The position numbers and the translations under genes were made by a program. The notes beneath the pieces were generated by a model. It did not search any database, had not been told where the DNA came from, and saw only the letters and a list, made by a program, of their open reading frames with translations. Shown here piece after piece: positions 7,385 to 15,795 of a stretch of 64,000 nt of DNA (position 1 is its first letter; each line of letters starts with the position of its first letter). The stretch comes from Desulfobacteraceae bacterium UBA2245 (GTDB lineage: Bacteria; Desulfobacterota; Desulfobacteria; Desulfobacterales; UBA2245). The DNA lies in contig DDYB01000013.1 of the NCBI GenBank assembly GCA_002347265.1, forward strand, positions 141,991 through 205,990. Direction: 5' to 3'.

Positions 7385-8290
7385 TTATTTCAGAAAATTG
7401 ATCAGAGAATAATCCTTGATCTGCGAACTGACCGAATAGGCGGCCTGAAGGGCGATCTCCGTCATATAATACTCGGCGGCAAGTTTGGCCAAATCGGCAT
7501 CCTGAATATCGGAGATTCGGGTGCTGACCCGGGTTTCGAGCGCGGAGAGACGGCTTTCCGAAAGCTCCATTCTCCCGGCAATGGCGCCGGTTCTGGAGAC
7601 GCCCAGCTGAACCTGGTCGCAGGCTTGGGTCAGAATGTCGCTCTGGGCCTGAATCCCGGCGGCATCGTTGTTTTCAAGCGCCGTTTTCAGATCGGTAACC
7701 GCCTGAAACACGTCGACATTCCCGTCGCCGGCGACGAACACCGATTCTCCGGTGATGTTATAGGCCAGCGTCATGCCGGCATCCACATTGACGAGCAGGC
7801 GCTGATCGTCTCCATTGTAAACCACCGGCGGATCGCCGCCGGTTTCGGCAAAAGGCGGCGCGTCGGCCTTTGAACCGCCGAACACATACCGGCCGTTCAG
7901 ACTGGCGTTGGCGGTATCGATCAGTTCCTGCAGGATGTTGTCCAGCTGCATGACGGCCGTCGCTCTTTCGCCGTCCGCAGCGGATCCGTCGCTGTGGGAG
8001 TCGGCGATCTGACAGGCCTCGGAAAGCAGCGTACCGGCATACTCCAGATTGACGCAGGAAAAATCGACCCAGGGCCGGATCAGTTCGAGGTTGCGCTGAT
8101 ACTGGGCGTTGCGCTCCAGAGATGCCTGAAGTTTTTCCAGAGAAACGGCGCCCTGGGGATTATCGGATATCCGGTTGATGTTTTTTCCCGTGGCCAGAGT
8201 TTCCAGGACCTGCGCACTCTGGTTGCGTATCGTGGCCAGGTTGCCGCTCATGGCATGGAATCGATGGTTTTCCGTCGCCCGCACTATCAT
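7385..8290 (-). CDS. flgL: FlgL, hook-filament junction protein (HAP3)
   Basis: 301 residues with flagellin-like ends: an N-terminal coiled coil carrying L-E-T-L-A-T-G-K-N-I-N-R-I-S-D-N-P (about 30-46), and a C-terminal R-I-S-D-I-Q-D-A-D-L-A-K-L-A-A-E-Y-Y and Q-A-A-Y-S-V-S-S-Q-I-K. The middle has N-G-R-Y-V-F-G-G-S, typical of FlgL. It joins FlgK to the first flagellin subunits. It lies 11 nt after flgK and ends the flgM-flgN-flgK-flgL group, convergent with the TPR gene. The next gene on this strand is flagellin. Confidence 0.93.
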   Translation of the reverse strand: MIVRATENHRFHAMSGNLATIRNQSAQVLETLATGKNINRISDNPQGAVSLEKLQASLERNAQYQRNLELIRPWVDFSCVNLEYAGTLLSEACQIADSHSDGSAADGERATAVMQLDNILQELIDTANASLNGRYVFGGSKADAPPFAETGGDPPVVYNGDDQRLLVNVDAGMTLAYNITGESVFVAGDGNVDVFQAVTDLKTALENNDAAGIQAQSDILTQACDQVQLGVSRTGAIAGRMELSESRLSALETRVSTRISDIQDADLAKLAAEYYMTEIALQAAYSVSSQIKDYSLINFLK

Positions 8291-8301
8291 ATGGCTGTCT
8301 C

Positions 8302-9678
8302 CTATTGGCCGAGGTTCATCAGAACATCGAGCATCTCGTTGACCGTCTGCGTGAGTCTGGCCGCGGCATTGTAACCCAATTGAAATTTCATCAGCTGGAT
8401 CATTTCCTCGTCGAGGGAAACTCCGGAAACGGTATCCCGCATTGTGATCAGCTGATCCATCACGAGGCTCTGCCGGTCGGCGGCCGAACCGGCATTGTTC
8501 AGATCCAGGGCGATCTGCCCGATCATGGCCGCGTAAGAATCCCCCAGCGTGGCGTCGTTGATCAGGGCGTCTTCATTGATGGCCGCGATTTGCCGTGCGT
8601 TTTCGCCGTCGCTTCCGCCGGCGGTCGATGATGCGGCGATCCGGTCGATATCGGCGGCAATGGCGGCATTGATCGCCAGCGTGGCGGCATCGGCCGACGG
8701 GTCAAAAAAGTTTTCTCCGGCATTCCCGTTTGCGTCATATCCCGCCTGATGCTGCGTGTTGACCGCATCGGCCAGGGTTGTGGCCAGTGTGTTGAGCCGG
8801 TCGAGATATCCGGGAATCACCGAATCGCGGATTTCCAGCAACGCGCCTATCCGGCCGCTGGAAATACCGCCGGTCACGACGGTTTGAGAACCTCCCGAAA
8901 GAACGATGTCCGAATAAAATCCATTGGCCGGATCGCTTTGCAGGCTCAACTGGCGGCTGTCGTTTCCTTCCACCAGCGTCTGACCGGATCCCATGTAAAC
9001 ATTGACCGAGCCATCCGCGTTTTCGAAATAACTGATATCCATATACCCGGCGAGTTCGTTGATCAGCTCGACCCGCTGATCGCGAAGCGAATTGACGCTG
9101 ATGTTCTGCACATCGGCGGCCGTGATCCGGCTGTTGAGCTGGGCGATGCCGGAGAGAATCCCGTTCACGCCGCCGACGGCATCGGATATGCGGGCCTCCG
9201 CCTCGTCCCTGGCCGAAATCAGAGAAGATGCGGCTTCATGAAACGAAACGGTCAGCCGCTCGGAAGCGTCCAGAAGATTTTCCCGTTCGAGCTGGCCGTC
9301 CGGATTGAGCGACAAATCATCCCACGCGTTCCAGAAATTATTCATGGCATCGCCCAGAGCGCCGGACGCATCGTTGAAAATGACCTGAACCCCTTCCAGG
9401 GCGCTCTCGCGGGCTTCGGCATAACCCACATTCTGTTTCTGAACGGCAATCCGGTCGGCCAGAAACTGGTCGTAGGCCCGCTGGATTCCGGTCACCTCAA
9501 CGCCCAGCCGGGAAAATCCGGACAGGGCATCCACCGATCCCACGGCGCTCATGACCGCCTGCTGACGGGAATAACCGGCCGTATTGACGTTGGCGATGTT
9601 GGCACCGGCGATATTGATGGCCGTCTGCTGACTCAACAGGGCACCGCCGGCAACGCTCAAAAGGCTGCTGATTGCCAT
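8302..9678 (-). CDS. flgK: FlgK, hook-associated protein 1
   Basis: 458 residues with the N-terminal rod/hook signature (A-I-N-I-A-G-A-N-I-A-N-V-N-T-A-G-Y-S-R, about 20-38), the long FlgK helical domain (N-F-W-N-A-W-D-D-L-S, then N-L-L-D-A-S-E-R-L) and the C-terminal S-G-V-S-L-D-E-E-M-I-Q-L-M-K-F-Q-L-G-Y-N-A-A-A-R. It forms the first junction ring above the hook. flgN lies 4 nt upstream and flgL 11 nt downstream, so chaperone and both junction proteins are co-expressed. Confidence 0.95.
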   Translation of the reverse strand: MAISSLLSVAGGALLSQQTAINIAGANIANVNTAGYSRQQAVMSAVGSVDALSGFSRLGVEVTGIQRAYDQFLADRIAVQKQNVGYAEARESALEGVQVIFNDASGALGDAMNNFWNAWDDLSLNPDGQLERENLLDASERLTVSFHEAASSLISARDEAEARISDAVGGVNGILSGIAQLNSRITAADVQNISVNSLRDQRVELINELAGYMDISYFENADGSVNVYMGSGQTLVEGNDSRQLSLQSDPANGFYSDIVLSGGSQTVVTGGISSGRIGALLEIRDSVIPGYLDRLNTLATTLADAVNTQHQAGYDANGNAGENFFDPSADAATLAINAAIAADIDRIAASSTAGGSDGENARQIAAINEDALINDATLGDSYAAMIGQIALDLNNAGSAADRQSLVMDQLITMRDTVSGVSLDEEMIQLMKFQLGYNAAARLTQTVNEMLDVLMNLGQ

Positions 9679-9682
9679 GGAT

Positions 9683-10234
9683 TCATCCTTTCCGGTTGAT
9701 TAGCCTTCCGTTTAACCGGTCGGCCCGAACCTGGCCGTTCCGATGATAAACAGGGTCCGTCGACATGAGTCCTGCAAGAAAGTCCACGGAGTTCTTGAGG
9801 TGCTGCAGGGAGGCATCGATCAGGTTCCGATTCTCCTCGTTGATCCGGCCGACCTGACCGGCCAGCGTCGCGAGCGTCTTCCGGCGATCCTGCAGGGCCA
9901 GGCGCTGGTCCTCCTTCAGAAACTGCGCCAGAATCGTAAAATTGATCTTCTCCTCGTCAAGATTCAACTGCCGTGCAATTTTCTTGACGATTCCGGTGCG
10001 GGCCTCCTCGATCATCCGGGTCTTCAGCACAAGGGTCTCTTTCCGCGCATTGCTCTGCTGCAAGGACGCCACCGACGGCCGCGTCAGAATGCTCCGCTCC
10101 CCGGAGACGGCGGTCAGAAGTTCCCGGTAGATCTCGATCTCCTTTTCAAGAACCGCGAGCAGTGAAGCGCACAGCGACGGAATCACGCGATCCACATCCA
10201 AAATGATGTCAAAACCGATCTTATGTCTGATCAT
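9683..10234 (-). CDS. flgN: FlgN-family export chaperone for FlgK/FlgL
   Basis: 183 residues, all helical, with heptad patterns across V-I-P-S-L-C-A-S-L-L-A-V-L-E-K-E-I and the second half (L-A-Q-F-L-K-E-D-Q, I-N-E-E-N-R-N-L-I-D). Size, fold and position between flgM and flgK identify a FlgN-type chaperone that keeps FlgK and FlgL unfolded for export. Sequence identity to known FlgN is low, as is usual in this family. The call rests on context plus the typical N-R-x-L-I near the C-terminus. Confidence 0.8.
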   Translation of the reverse strand: MIRHKIGFDIILDVDRVIPSLCASLLAVLEKEIEIYRELLTAVSGERSILTRPSVASLQQSNARKETLVLKTRMIEEARTGIVKKIARQLNLDEEKINFTILAQFLKEDQRLALQDRRKTLATLAGQVGRINEENRNLIDASLQHLKNSVDFLAGLMSTDPVYHRNGQVRADRLNGRLINRKG

Positions 10235-10278
10235 TCGTCACCTCGATGCAGTTTGAAGGAGGCGCGCGGAAAGGGGTT

Positions 10279-10307
10279 CGCAGGCGCGCCGGGCAGACGC
10301 GCCTGCG
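10279..10307 (-). terminator. GC-rich hairpin between flgM and flgN
   Basis: CGCAGGCGCG (10279-10288) pairs perfectly with CGCGCCTGCG (10298-10307) around a 9-nt loop, about 45 nt after the flgM stop. There is no T-run. It may attenuate read-through or protect the flgM mRNA end, which would set the FlgM to FlgN/FlgK ratio. Confidence 0.45.
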
Positions 10308-10355
10308 GTTTCAGGGGCGGGAAAAATCTGCGGAAATTCAGATCGTGAACGCAGC

Positions 10356-10664
10356 TTAAGCAAAAATATCGAGCAACGAGTCTTTCACCATCTTTTCGGC
10401 AATTTTTTCACCGCTGACGCTGTAACTTCCCTCCTCGATCCGACGCTTCAAATCCTGGACCTTTTCATCCCTCACGTCGGAGAGATCCGCCAACGCCTTG
10501 CGTATCTGCTGCACATCCTTTGCCGTAGTGGAAAGATCGACTCTCTCGGCCGGAGCCCCGGCCTTTCCCCCGGCCGCTTTGTCAGAATCCGGTTTGACGT
10601 TCTCGGTTCTCTGATACTGCATTACGGCCTGAGACTGCATGTCTTTGATGTTGGAAATTTTCAT
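10356..10664 (-). CDS. flgM: FlgM, anti-sigma-28 factor
   Basis: 102 residues. The N-terminal half is polar and disordered. The conserved core R-V-D-L-S-T-T-A-K-D-V (about 41-51) is followed by two helices ending R-R-I-E-E-G-S-Y-S-V-S-G-E-K-I-A-E-K-M-V, the sigma-binding part of FlgM. It binds FliA until exported through the finished hook. A near-consensus sigma-28 promoter directly upstream shows that FlgM is under control of its own target, a feedback loop known in enterobacteria. Confidence 0.92.
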   Translation of the reverse strand: MKISNIKDMQSQAVMQYQRTENVKPDSDKAAGGKAGAPAERVDLSTTAKDVQQIRKALADLSDVRDEKVQDLKRRIEEGSYSVSGEKIAEKMVKDSLLDIFA

Positions 10665-10693
10665 GTTTCACCTCTTGAGCGTTCCTAACACCA

Positions 10694-10721
10694 CTATCGG
10701 CATTCCGTCCATGAAACTTTA
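10694..10721 (-). promoter_or_regulatory. Sigma-28 (FliA) promoter of flgM
   Basis: On the minus strand: TAAAGTTT - 12 nt - GCCGATAG. The -35 is 8/8 and the -10 is 7/8 against the FliA consensus. It lies in the 79-bp gap between flgJ and flgM, about 30 bp before the flgM start, and separates the late genes flgM-N-K-L from the sigma-54 flgF operon. Confidence 0.9.
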
Positions 10722-10743
10722 ATAATATTATTGAAAAAAAACG

Positions 10744-11037
10744 CTATTTTTCGCCGTCCCGGCACAGCTGCCGGTAAAGCATCTTTTGAAGCCCGAGCCC
10801 CTCCCCTTTTTGCGAAAACTGCTCGGCCAGCTTCTGATCCATCAGCATGGAAAAACTGTCTTCCTTTTTTAACAGACCGCCGTCGGGTACCGTGGCGCGC
10901 ATGGATTTAAATGCATAGCAGGCCAGTACGGATTCAAAATCCGCGCAGGCCTTTTTCAGATCCGCGGACCGGTCCGCAGCCGTCCCGGGGCTTGGTTTTA
11001 TTGCATTCCGGGCAGAAACGGGCTGAATTCCATCCAT
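10744..11037 (-). CDS. flgJ: FlgJ rod-binding domain protein, no muramidase
   Basis: 97 residues with the rod-cap core of FlgJ: L-K-K-A-C-A-D-F-E-S-V-L-A-C-Y-A-F-K-S-M-R (about 28-48), S-F-S-M-L-M-D-Q-K-L-A-E-Q-F and G-L-G-L-Q-K-M-L. It corresponds only to the N-terminal half of the enterobacterial protein; the peptidoglycan hydrolase domain is absent. The single-domain form is common outside gammaproteobacteria, so another hydrolase outside the window must open the wall. It follows flgI by 26 nt. Confidence 0.9.
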   Translation of the reverse strand: MDGIQPVSARNAIKPSPGTAADRSADLKKACADFESVLACYAFKSMRATVPDGGLLKKEDSFSMLMDQKLAEQFSQKGEGLGLQKMLYRQLCRDGEK

Positions 11038-11063
11038 AACCTTTTCCTCTCTTTTGTCCGCAA

Positions 11064-12236
11064 TCAGATGACCCTGAGTTCCGCCTGAAGCGCTCCGGCC
11101 GCCTTGATGGTCTGCAGAATCGTGATCAGATCCCGCGGGGTGACGCCGATCGCGTTGAGCGCCTGAACGACTTCCTGAATCGTTACGCCCTTGGGAACCA
11201 CCATCAGCTGCTTGTTTTCCTCCGCTACGCCGACGGTCGTATCCTTGGTCACAACGGTCTGGCCTCCGGGCGCGACGATCGTGCCGGAATCCCCGTCCCT
11301 GTAAGGAGCGCTTCCTCTCGGAGGCGGCGGGGCAAAGGGCGCGGGCTGGGACACCATGGATTCTTCCTTGATCTGAATGCTCAGATTGCCGTGTGCGATG
11401 GCCACGGTGGATATGCGGACGTTCTCTCCCATCACCACGGTTCCGGTTTTTTCGTTCAGGACCACAACCGCCTGGACGTCGACCGGCACATTCATGTTTT
11501 CGATAATCGATACCAGTTCGGTCAGGCTTCCGGAAAATCCGTCTTTCAGATTCACCTGCACCGAACAGGAGTCCACAAGATGGACATCCGCATGGCCGGA
11601 AACCTGGCCGACGACTTCGGCCAGACGGCGGGCGGTGGTGAAATCGGGCTGCATGAGGTTGATGGTCACGCTCCGGTTTTTCTCGAAATCAAAGGAAAGC
11701 TCCCTTTCCACGATGGCGCCGTTGCCGATTCTTCCCACGCTGGTATGGTTCTTGGCGACGCTGGCGCCGGAACCGCCCGTGGAATAGCCGCCGAGGACGA
11801 TCGGCCCCTGAGCCACGGCATAAATTTTTCCGTCCGCGCCGCGAAGCGGGGTCATCAACAGGGTGCCGCCCTGAAGACTGGTGGCATCGCCGATGGAAGA
11901 CACCATCACGTCGACCTTGGAACCGATCTTGGCAAAAGGCGGCAGAAGGGCCGTGATCATCACCGCGGCGCTGTTGTCCGCCTTGAGGTTTTTATTATCC
12001 TTCATCGCCAGTCCCTGGGCGCTGAGCATGTTGGACAGAGATTCCCGGGTAAAGCCGTTCTTGACGTCATCGCCGGTGCCGGCCAGGCCCGCCACGAGAC
12101 CGTAACCGACCAGCTGGTTGTCCCGGACTCCGCCGATGGTGGCGATATCCTTCACCCTTGCCGCGTATCCGGTGGAAACCGCCGCGATCCATGCAATGAA
12201 GACAAGGATGCCGATAACCCTGTTTTTTGTTTTCAC
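11064..12236 (-). CDS. flgI: FlgI, flagellar P-ring protein
   Basis: 390 residues from a GTG at 12236. This start is preceded by AAGGAAGG at 6-13 nt, gives a normal signal peptide (V-K-T-K-N-R-V-I-G-I-L-V-F-I-A-W ... T-G-Y-A) and avoids overlap with flgH; an in-frame ATG at 12305 would add 23 unmatched residues. The body has the P-ring signature V-K-D-I-A-T-I-G-G-V-R-D-N-Q-L-V-G-Y-G-L-V and G-L-A-G-T-G-D. It is periplasmic and forms the peptidoglycan-level bushing around the rod, with FlgA as chaperone. Confidence 0.94.
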   Translation of the reverse strand: MKTKNRVIGILVFIAWIAAVSTGYAARVKDIATIGGVRDNQLVGYGLVAGLAGTGDDVKNGFTRESLSNMLSAQGLAMKDNKNLKADNSAAVMITALLPPFAKIGSKVDVMVSSIGDATSLQGGTLLMTPLRGADGKIYAVAQGPIVLGGYSTGGSGASVAKNHTSVGRIGNGAIVERELSFDFEKNRSVTINLMQPDFTTARRLAEVVGQVSGHADVHLVDSCSVQVNLKDGFSGSLTELVSIIENMNVPVDVQAVVVLNEKTGTVVMGENVRISTVAIAHGNLSIQIKEESMVSQPAPFAPPPPRGSAPYRDGDSGTIVAPGGQTVVTKDTTVGVAEENKQLMVVPKGVTIQEVVQALNAIGVTPRDLITILQTIKAAGALQAELRVI

Positions 12237-12265
12237 GATGCTTCCTTCCTTTATGATCCGGATTG

Positions 12266-12967
12266 CTAGAACGGCCAGGCCCAGTCCGCCACCCGGGTCA
12301 GCCATCCCGGACGCATCTTGTCGTTGATCACGCCGTTTCCGGTGTAAACGATTCTGGCATCGGCGATGTACTGGGATTCAACGAGATTGTCGGCGGTAAT
12401 ATCTTCGGAACGGATGACGCCCGTGATGACGATGTACTGAGTTTCGGCGTTCACGGTCAGCTGGCGCCGTCCCTCGATGGCCAGGTTCCCGTTTTCAAGC
12501 ACCTGCGTGACGCGGGCGGTGATCTCAGCCTGCAGGCTTCCATCCCGGCTGGTTTTTCCCGTGCCTTTCATGGCGTTCTCCGAAAAGCCGCCGATGCTGA
12601 TCTCCCCGCCCATGTTGGCGTTGCTCTTGATAATCGACGTATCCAGACCCAGCATGCTGGTGATGCCGGCTTCCGTGCCGGCGCTTCTGCTGGTGTTGAC
12701 GCTGGCGTTGTTGCCGCCCTTGGAGGACTCATGCACGATGATGGTGACGATGTCATTCACGTTCCGCGCCTTGCGGTCGGCAAACAGCATGTTGAATTTG
12801 TTTTCTCCGGACCAGATCGATCCGGGAGCAGGCTCGGTTTTTTCCTGAATCGTCTGCGGAAAAACCGTCTCATTCCGGACCTCCTGGACCGTCGGGCCGG
12901 CGCAGCCCATTGTCAGCGCGACTGCCGCGACCCACCATCCGCGCCATCTCATTGCCTTTGTTCCCAT
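12266..12967 (-). CDS. flgH: FlgH, flagellar L-ring lipoprotein
   Basis: 233 residues. The signal peptide ends in a lipobox L-T-M-G-C (Cys22). S-I-W and L-F-A-D-R-K-A-R-N-V-N-D-I-V-T-I-I-V follow, then G-T-G-K-T-S-R-D-G-S-L-Q-A-E-I and the C-terminal R-P-G-W, all standard FlgH. It builds the outer-membrane ring around the rod, which shows that the organism has an outer membrane. It lies between flgA and flgI in the P/L-ring set. Confidence 0.95.
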   Translation of the reverse strand: MGTKAMRWRGWWVAAVALTMGCAGPTVQEVRNETVFPQTIQEKTEPAPGSIWSGENKFNMLFADRKARNVNDIVTIIVHESSKGGNNASVNTSRSAGTEAGITSMLGLDTSIIKSNANMGGEISIGGFSENAMKGTGKTSRDGSLQAEITARVTQVLENGNLAIEGRRQLTVNAETQYIVITGVIRSEDITADNLVESQYIADARIVYTGNGVINDKMRPGWLTRVADWAWPF

Positions 12968-12984
12968 GCCCGTTCCTTATTCGG

Positions 12985-13722
12985 TTAGAATTTCAACAGG
13001 GTAATGGAATCGTTCACCACCCTGGCGTATACCATCTTGTTGGAAGCCGTGTTGCGCACACGAATGGTTTCCCCGAAAACGCCGTCCTCCTCGGAAACCC
13101 CCATCGCCATGACGCTCATCGGGCCGTCTTCCAGAATGATTTTCACAACCTTCCCCCGTTTGATCATGATCGCGTCCTTGAGCATCCTGCGCTTGATCTC
13201 CATGTTGGGCCGGACAGTCACGGCCATCCGTTTGCCCGCCACCTCCGATAAATCCGTTGCCGCGTCCAGGGGAATTCGCTGCACCCACTTCTGAACAACC
13301 CTGACATCATTGACAGCAATTTCCGTGCCTCTCTGAATGCCGCGGTTGCTCACCACCATGTTTCGCAAAACCTCCAGGCTGACGCGGACGGTTTTCTCGG
13401 CCAGCAGGTCGCCATCGCTGGAAAACCGGATGACAAAGGAAGTGTCGCCGATGAACGGGTTGTTGCGGCCGGTCTGAACATGGTAGGAATATTTTTCCGC
13501 ATCCAGGGTCAAATCGGTCAGCCGGGATAAAAAAACCAGCCGGACCGCTCCCCTGGGCCAGGGCATGTGACTGTGGATGTAGTCTCCAATGATATTACGG
13601 ATCTGATCGGCCGGAACCCGGATTTTCCCCGCTGCCTGAGCGCATGGCGCCCTTCCCGCCGAGGCCAGAATGATCAGGACGATGCTCAATAAGACCCCTG
13701 CAATCTGACAGTATCTTTTCAC
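12985..13722 (-). CDS. flgA: FlgA, P-ring assembly chaperone
   Basis: 245 residues with a signal peptide (about 1-30). The N-terminal part contains the short strand set P-W-P-R-G-A-V-R-L-V-F-L. It is followed by a SAF-type domain with V-V-S-N-R-G-I-Q-R-G-T-E-I, G-K-R-M-A-V-T-V-R-P-N-M-E-I and I-R-V-R-N-T-A-S-N-K-M-V-Y-A-R-V. This is the full-length periplasmic FlgA that helps FlgI polymerise. It lies 3 nt after flgG. Confidence 0.93.
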   Translation of the reverse strand: MKRYCQIAGVLLSIVLIILASAGRAPCAQAAGKIRVPADQIRNIIGDYIHSHMPWPRGAVRLVFLSRLTDLTLDAEKYSYHVQTGRNNPFIGDTSFVIRFSSDGDLLAEKTVRVSLEVLRNMVVSNRGIQRGTEIAVNDVRVVQKWVQRIPLDAATDLSEVAGKRMAVTVRPNMEIKRRMLKDAIMIKRGKVVKIILEDGPMSVMAMGVSEEDGVFGETIRVRNTASNKMVYARVVNDSITLLKF

Positions 13723-13725
13723 GTT

Positions 13726-14508
13726 CTACCTCTTCAAATTATTAACGATCTCAAGCATGCTGTCCGCCGTCTGAATGGCCTTGGAATTGATCTCGTAGGC
13801 TCGCTGGCCCGCGATCATCTTCACCATCTCGTCGACCACGTTGACGTTGGACATCTCCAGAAAATTCTGGGACAGGGTTCCCAGCCCGGTTTCACCGGGG
13901 TTTCCGACCGTCGGATCTCCGGATGCCTCGGTCTCTTCAAAAAGATTGTGGCCCATACTGGCCAGGCCGGCCGGATTGATAAACTTGGCCAGTTCGACGC
14001 GCCCGGTGGCCAGGACCGTTCCCTGCGCGTCCGTAGCCGACCAGGTGCCGCCGCGATCAATGGTGAACGTAACGGATTCCTGAGAGAGCGTGATTTCCGG
14101 AATCAAACGCAGCCCCTCCGAATTGCAGACATTGCCTTCCGAATCGATTTTGAAGTTTCCCGCCCGGGTGTAAACCGTTTCGCCGTTGTTATCGAGCTGA
14201 AAGAATCCGTCACCCTCTATGGCCCAGTCAAAGGCATTGCCGGTCTGCTCGTAATCCCCCTGGGTAAACACCTTCTGCGTGGCCACGGTTTTCACTCCCA
14301 TGCCGATCTCGATGCCGACGGGCAGTTGGTTGCCCTCGGAAGTTTCGGAGCCCGGCTGAACCATCATCTGATACATCAGGTCCATGAAGTTGGCTCTGGA
14401 CTTCTTGAAACCGACGGTATTCACGTTGGCGAGATTGTTGGCCACAACGTCCTGGTCCACCTGCTGGGCGCTCATCCCGGTTGCGGCTATCCATAAAGAT
14501 CTCATCAT
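13726..14508 (-). CDS. flgG: FlgG, distal rod protein
   Basis: 260 residues, the usual FlgG length. It starts M-M-R-S-L-W-I-A-A-T-G-M-S-A-Q-Q and contains N-N-L-A-N-V-N-T-V-G-F-K-K-S-R-A-N-F-M-D-L. The middle Y-T-R-A-G-N-F-K and C-terminal S-N-V-N-V-V-D-E-M-V-K-M-I-A-G-Q-R-A-Y-E-I-N-S-K motifs are the rod/hook signature. It forms the distal rod through the P and L rings and lies 11 nt after flgF. Confidence 0.95.
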   Translation of the reverse strand: MMRSLWIAATGMSAQQVDQDVVANNLANVNTVGFKKSRANFMDLMYQMMVQPGSETSEGNQLPVGIEIGMGVKTVATQKVFTQGDYEQTGNAFDWAIEGDGFFQLDNNGETVYTRAGNFKIDSEGNVCNSEGLRLIPEITLSQESVTFTIDRGGTWSATDAQGTVLATGRVELAKFINPAGLASMGHNLFEETEASGDPTVGNPGETGLGTLSQNFLEMSNVNVVDEMVKMIAGQRAYEINSKAIQTADSMLEIVNNLKR

Positions 14509-14519
14509 CGACCCACCTC

Positions 14520-15224
14520 CTAATATAGTTTTCCAACACGGCTGGTTGAAAGTCTGTCCTGATCGGCCATGGTTTGAATCACCTTCTGGTATGCCTCAAA
14601 GGTGCGCTGAACATCGATCATCGCGACCATTTCCCTGACGACGTTGACATTGGAATTTTCCAGTGATCCGGATTTCAGCCGGGGATCGTCCGCCGGCGTC
14701 CCGCCGGCGTTTCCCGGATCCGTGAAAAGACCGGCCCCATTTCTCCGCAGCATCTGCGGGTACTCAAACCGTACGATCAAAAGGCGGCCCGCCTCGTCGC
14801 CGTCCGAGATCACTCGGCCCTGGTCGTCGATGGAAATCCGGTCTCCTTCGACCTGAATGGGTCCCGAGGCACCGAGCACCTTATCCCCGGCCGCCGTCAC
14901 CAGATACCCGTCCCGGTCCAGTGTGAAATTGCCCTGCCGGGTGTAGGCGCTGCCGCCCCGACCGGCTTCCACCACGAAAAAACCGTCTCCCTCGAGGGCG
15001 GCATCCAGCGGATTTCCCGTTTCCTGCAGCGTGCCGGACTCGAAATTCAACGCCATCTGCCCGGACTCCGGAGCCAGACCGTCGTTTTGGGTCATTCGGG
15101 CAAAATGCAGGTATTCGGACTTGAATCCCGGCGTATTCACATTGGCCAGATTGTGGGTTACATAATCGAGCTGGCTCATGGTTCTGGAACACGCGTTTGC
15201 AACATCTCCGACCTGATACGGCAT
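14520..15224 (-). CDS. flgF: FlgF, proximal rod protein
   Basis: 234 residues from the ATG at 15224, which has AGGAG 7 nt upstream. The longer reading frame to 15278 would begin inside the sigma-54 promoter at 15262-15277 and is rejected. The product has H-N-L-A-N-V-N-T-P-G-F-K, A-L-E-G-D-G-F-F-V-V, Y-T-R-Q-G-N-F-T-L-D and a C-terminal S-N-V-N-V-V-R-E-M-V-A-M-I-D-V-Q-R-T-F-E-A-Y. It is first in the operon flgF-G-A-H-I-J. Confidence 0.92.
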   Translation of the reverse strand: MPYQVGDVANACSRTMSQLDYVTHNLANVNTPGFKSEYLHFARMTQNDGLAPESGQMALNFESGTLQETGNPLDAALEGDGFFVVEAGRGGSAYTRQGNFTLDRDGYLVTAAGDKVLGASGPIQVEGDRISIDDQGRVISDGDEAGRLLIVRFEYPQMLRRNGAGLFTDPGNAGGTPADDPRLKSGSLENSNVNVVREMVAMIDVQRTFEAYQKVIQTMADQDRLSTSRVGKLY

Positions 15225-15261
15225 AAATGACTCCTGTGCTGAAGGTTTTGCCCTGAGTAAC

Positions 15262-15277
15262 TGCAATCGACGTGCCA
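15262..15277 (-). promoter_or_regulatory. Sigma-54 promoter of the flgF operon
   Basis: On the minus strand TGGCACGTCGATTGCA matches the RpoN consensus TGGCACG-N4-TTGCA at every defined position. The predicted start is near 15250, about 26 nt before the flgF ATG. It is the best sigma-54 site in the window. Confidence 0.93.
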
Positions 15278-15486
15278 TGGGTGTGAAAGCAGGGCGCCAG
15301 GAGATCGGTAAAATTCATATCCATCCGGCATCACTGACTATCTTTAATTCAGAGGACGTGTATTTCTGAATCAATCAATCGGATGCACCCGGCTGACTTC
15401 ATCCGGAAAAACCGGAAAGGGAAAAATTTTCCTGCCCGGCATCCGAACCTGAACACAGGCGGCGGAATCCGGCGGCAGCCGTTATT

Positions 15487-15795
15487 TCAAACGCCGTCCG
15501 AAGGACCCTGCTGGTTGAGACGATAAATAAAGGCGAGAATTTCAGCCACGGCCCGGTAGAGTTCGACGGGAATACGCTCGTCAATGTCCAGACGGCAGAG
15601 AATCTGCACCAGACCGGCATCGTTTTGAATGGGAATATCGTGTTTTCTGGCCGCCTCGATAATCTTTTCGGCAACCAGCCCCCTGCCCTTGGCCGTCAGG
15701 CGGGGCGCGGCATCTCTGGCGGGATCGTATTCGACGGCGGCGGCCATGATTTTTTCTTTTTTCATCCCCGGCCCCCTGGTTCCGGTCTCAGACAA
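15487..15795 (-). CDS. FhlB, FlhB C-terminal-domain homologue
   Basis: 102 residues resembling only the cytoplasmic part of FlhB after its autocleavage site. It has A-V-E-Y-D, G-L-V-A-E-K-I-I-E-A-A-R-K-H-D-I-P-I, and the end I-P-V-E-L-Y-R-A-V-A-E-I-L-A-F-I-Y, which closely parallels flhB at 26262-27338. No N-P-T-H motif or membrane segment is present. Such stand-alone proteins (Bacillus YlqH, Salmonella FhlB) are linked to the export switch. The FliK-like gene overlaps its start by 8 nt, the same pair order as ylqG-ylqH. Confidence 0.85.
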   Translation of the reverse strand: MSETGTRGPGMKKEKIMAAAVEYDPARDAAPRLTAKGRGLVAEKIIEAARKHDIPIQNDAGLVQILCRLDIDERIPVELYRAVAEILAFIYRLNQQGPSDGV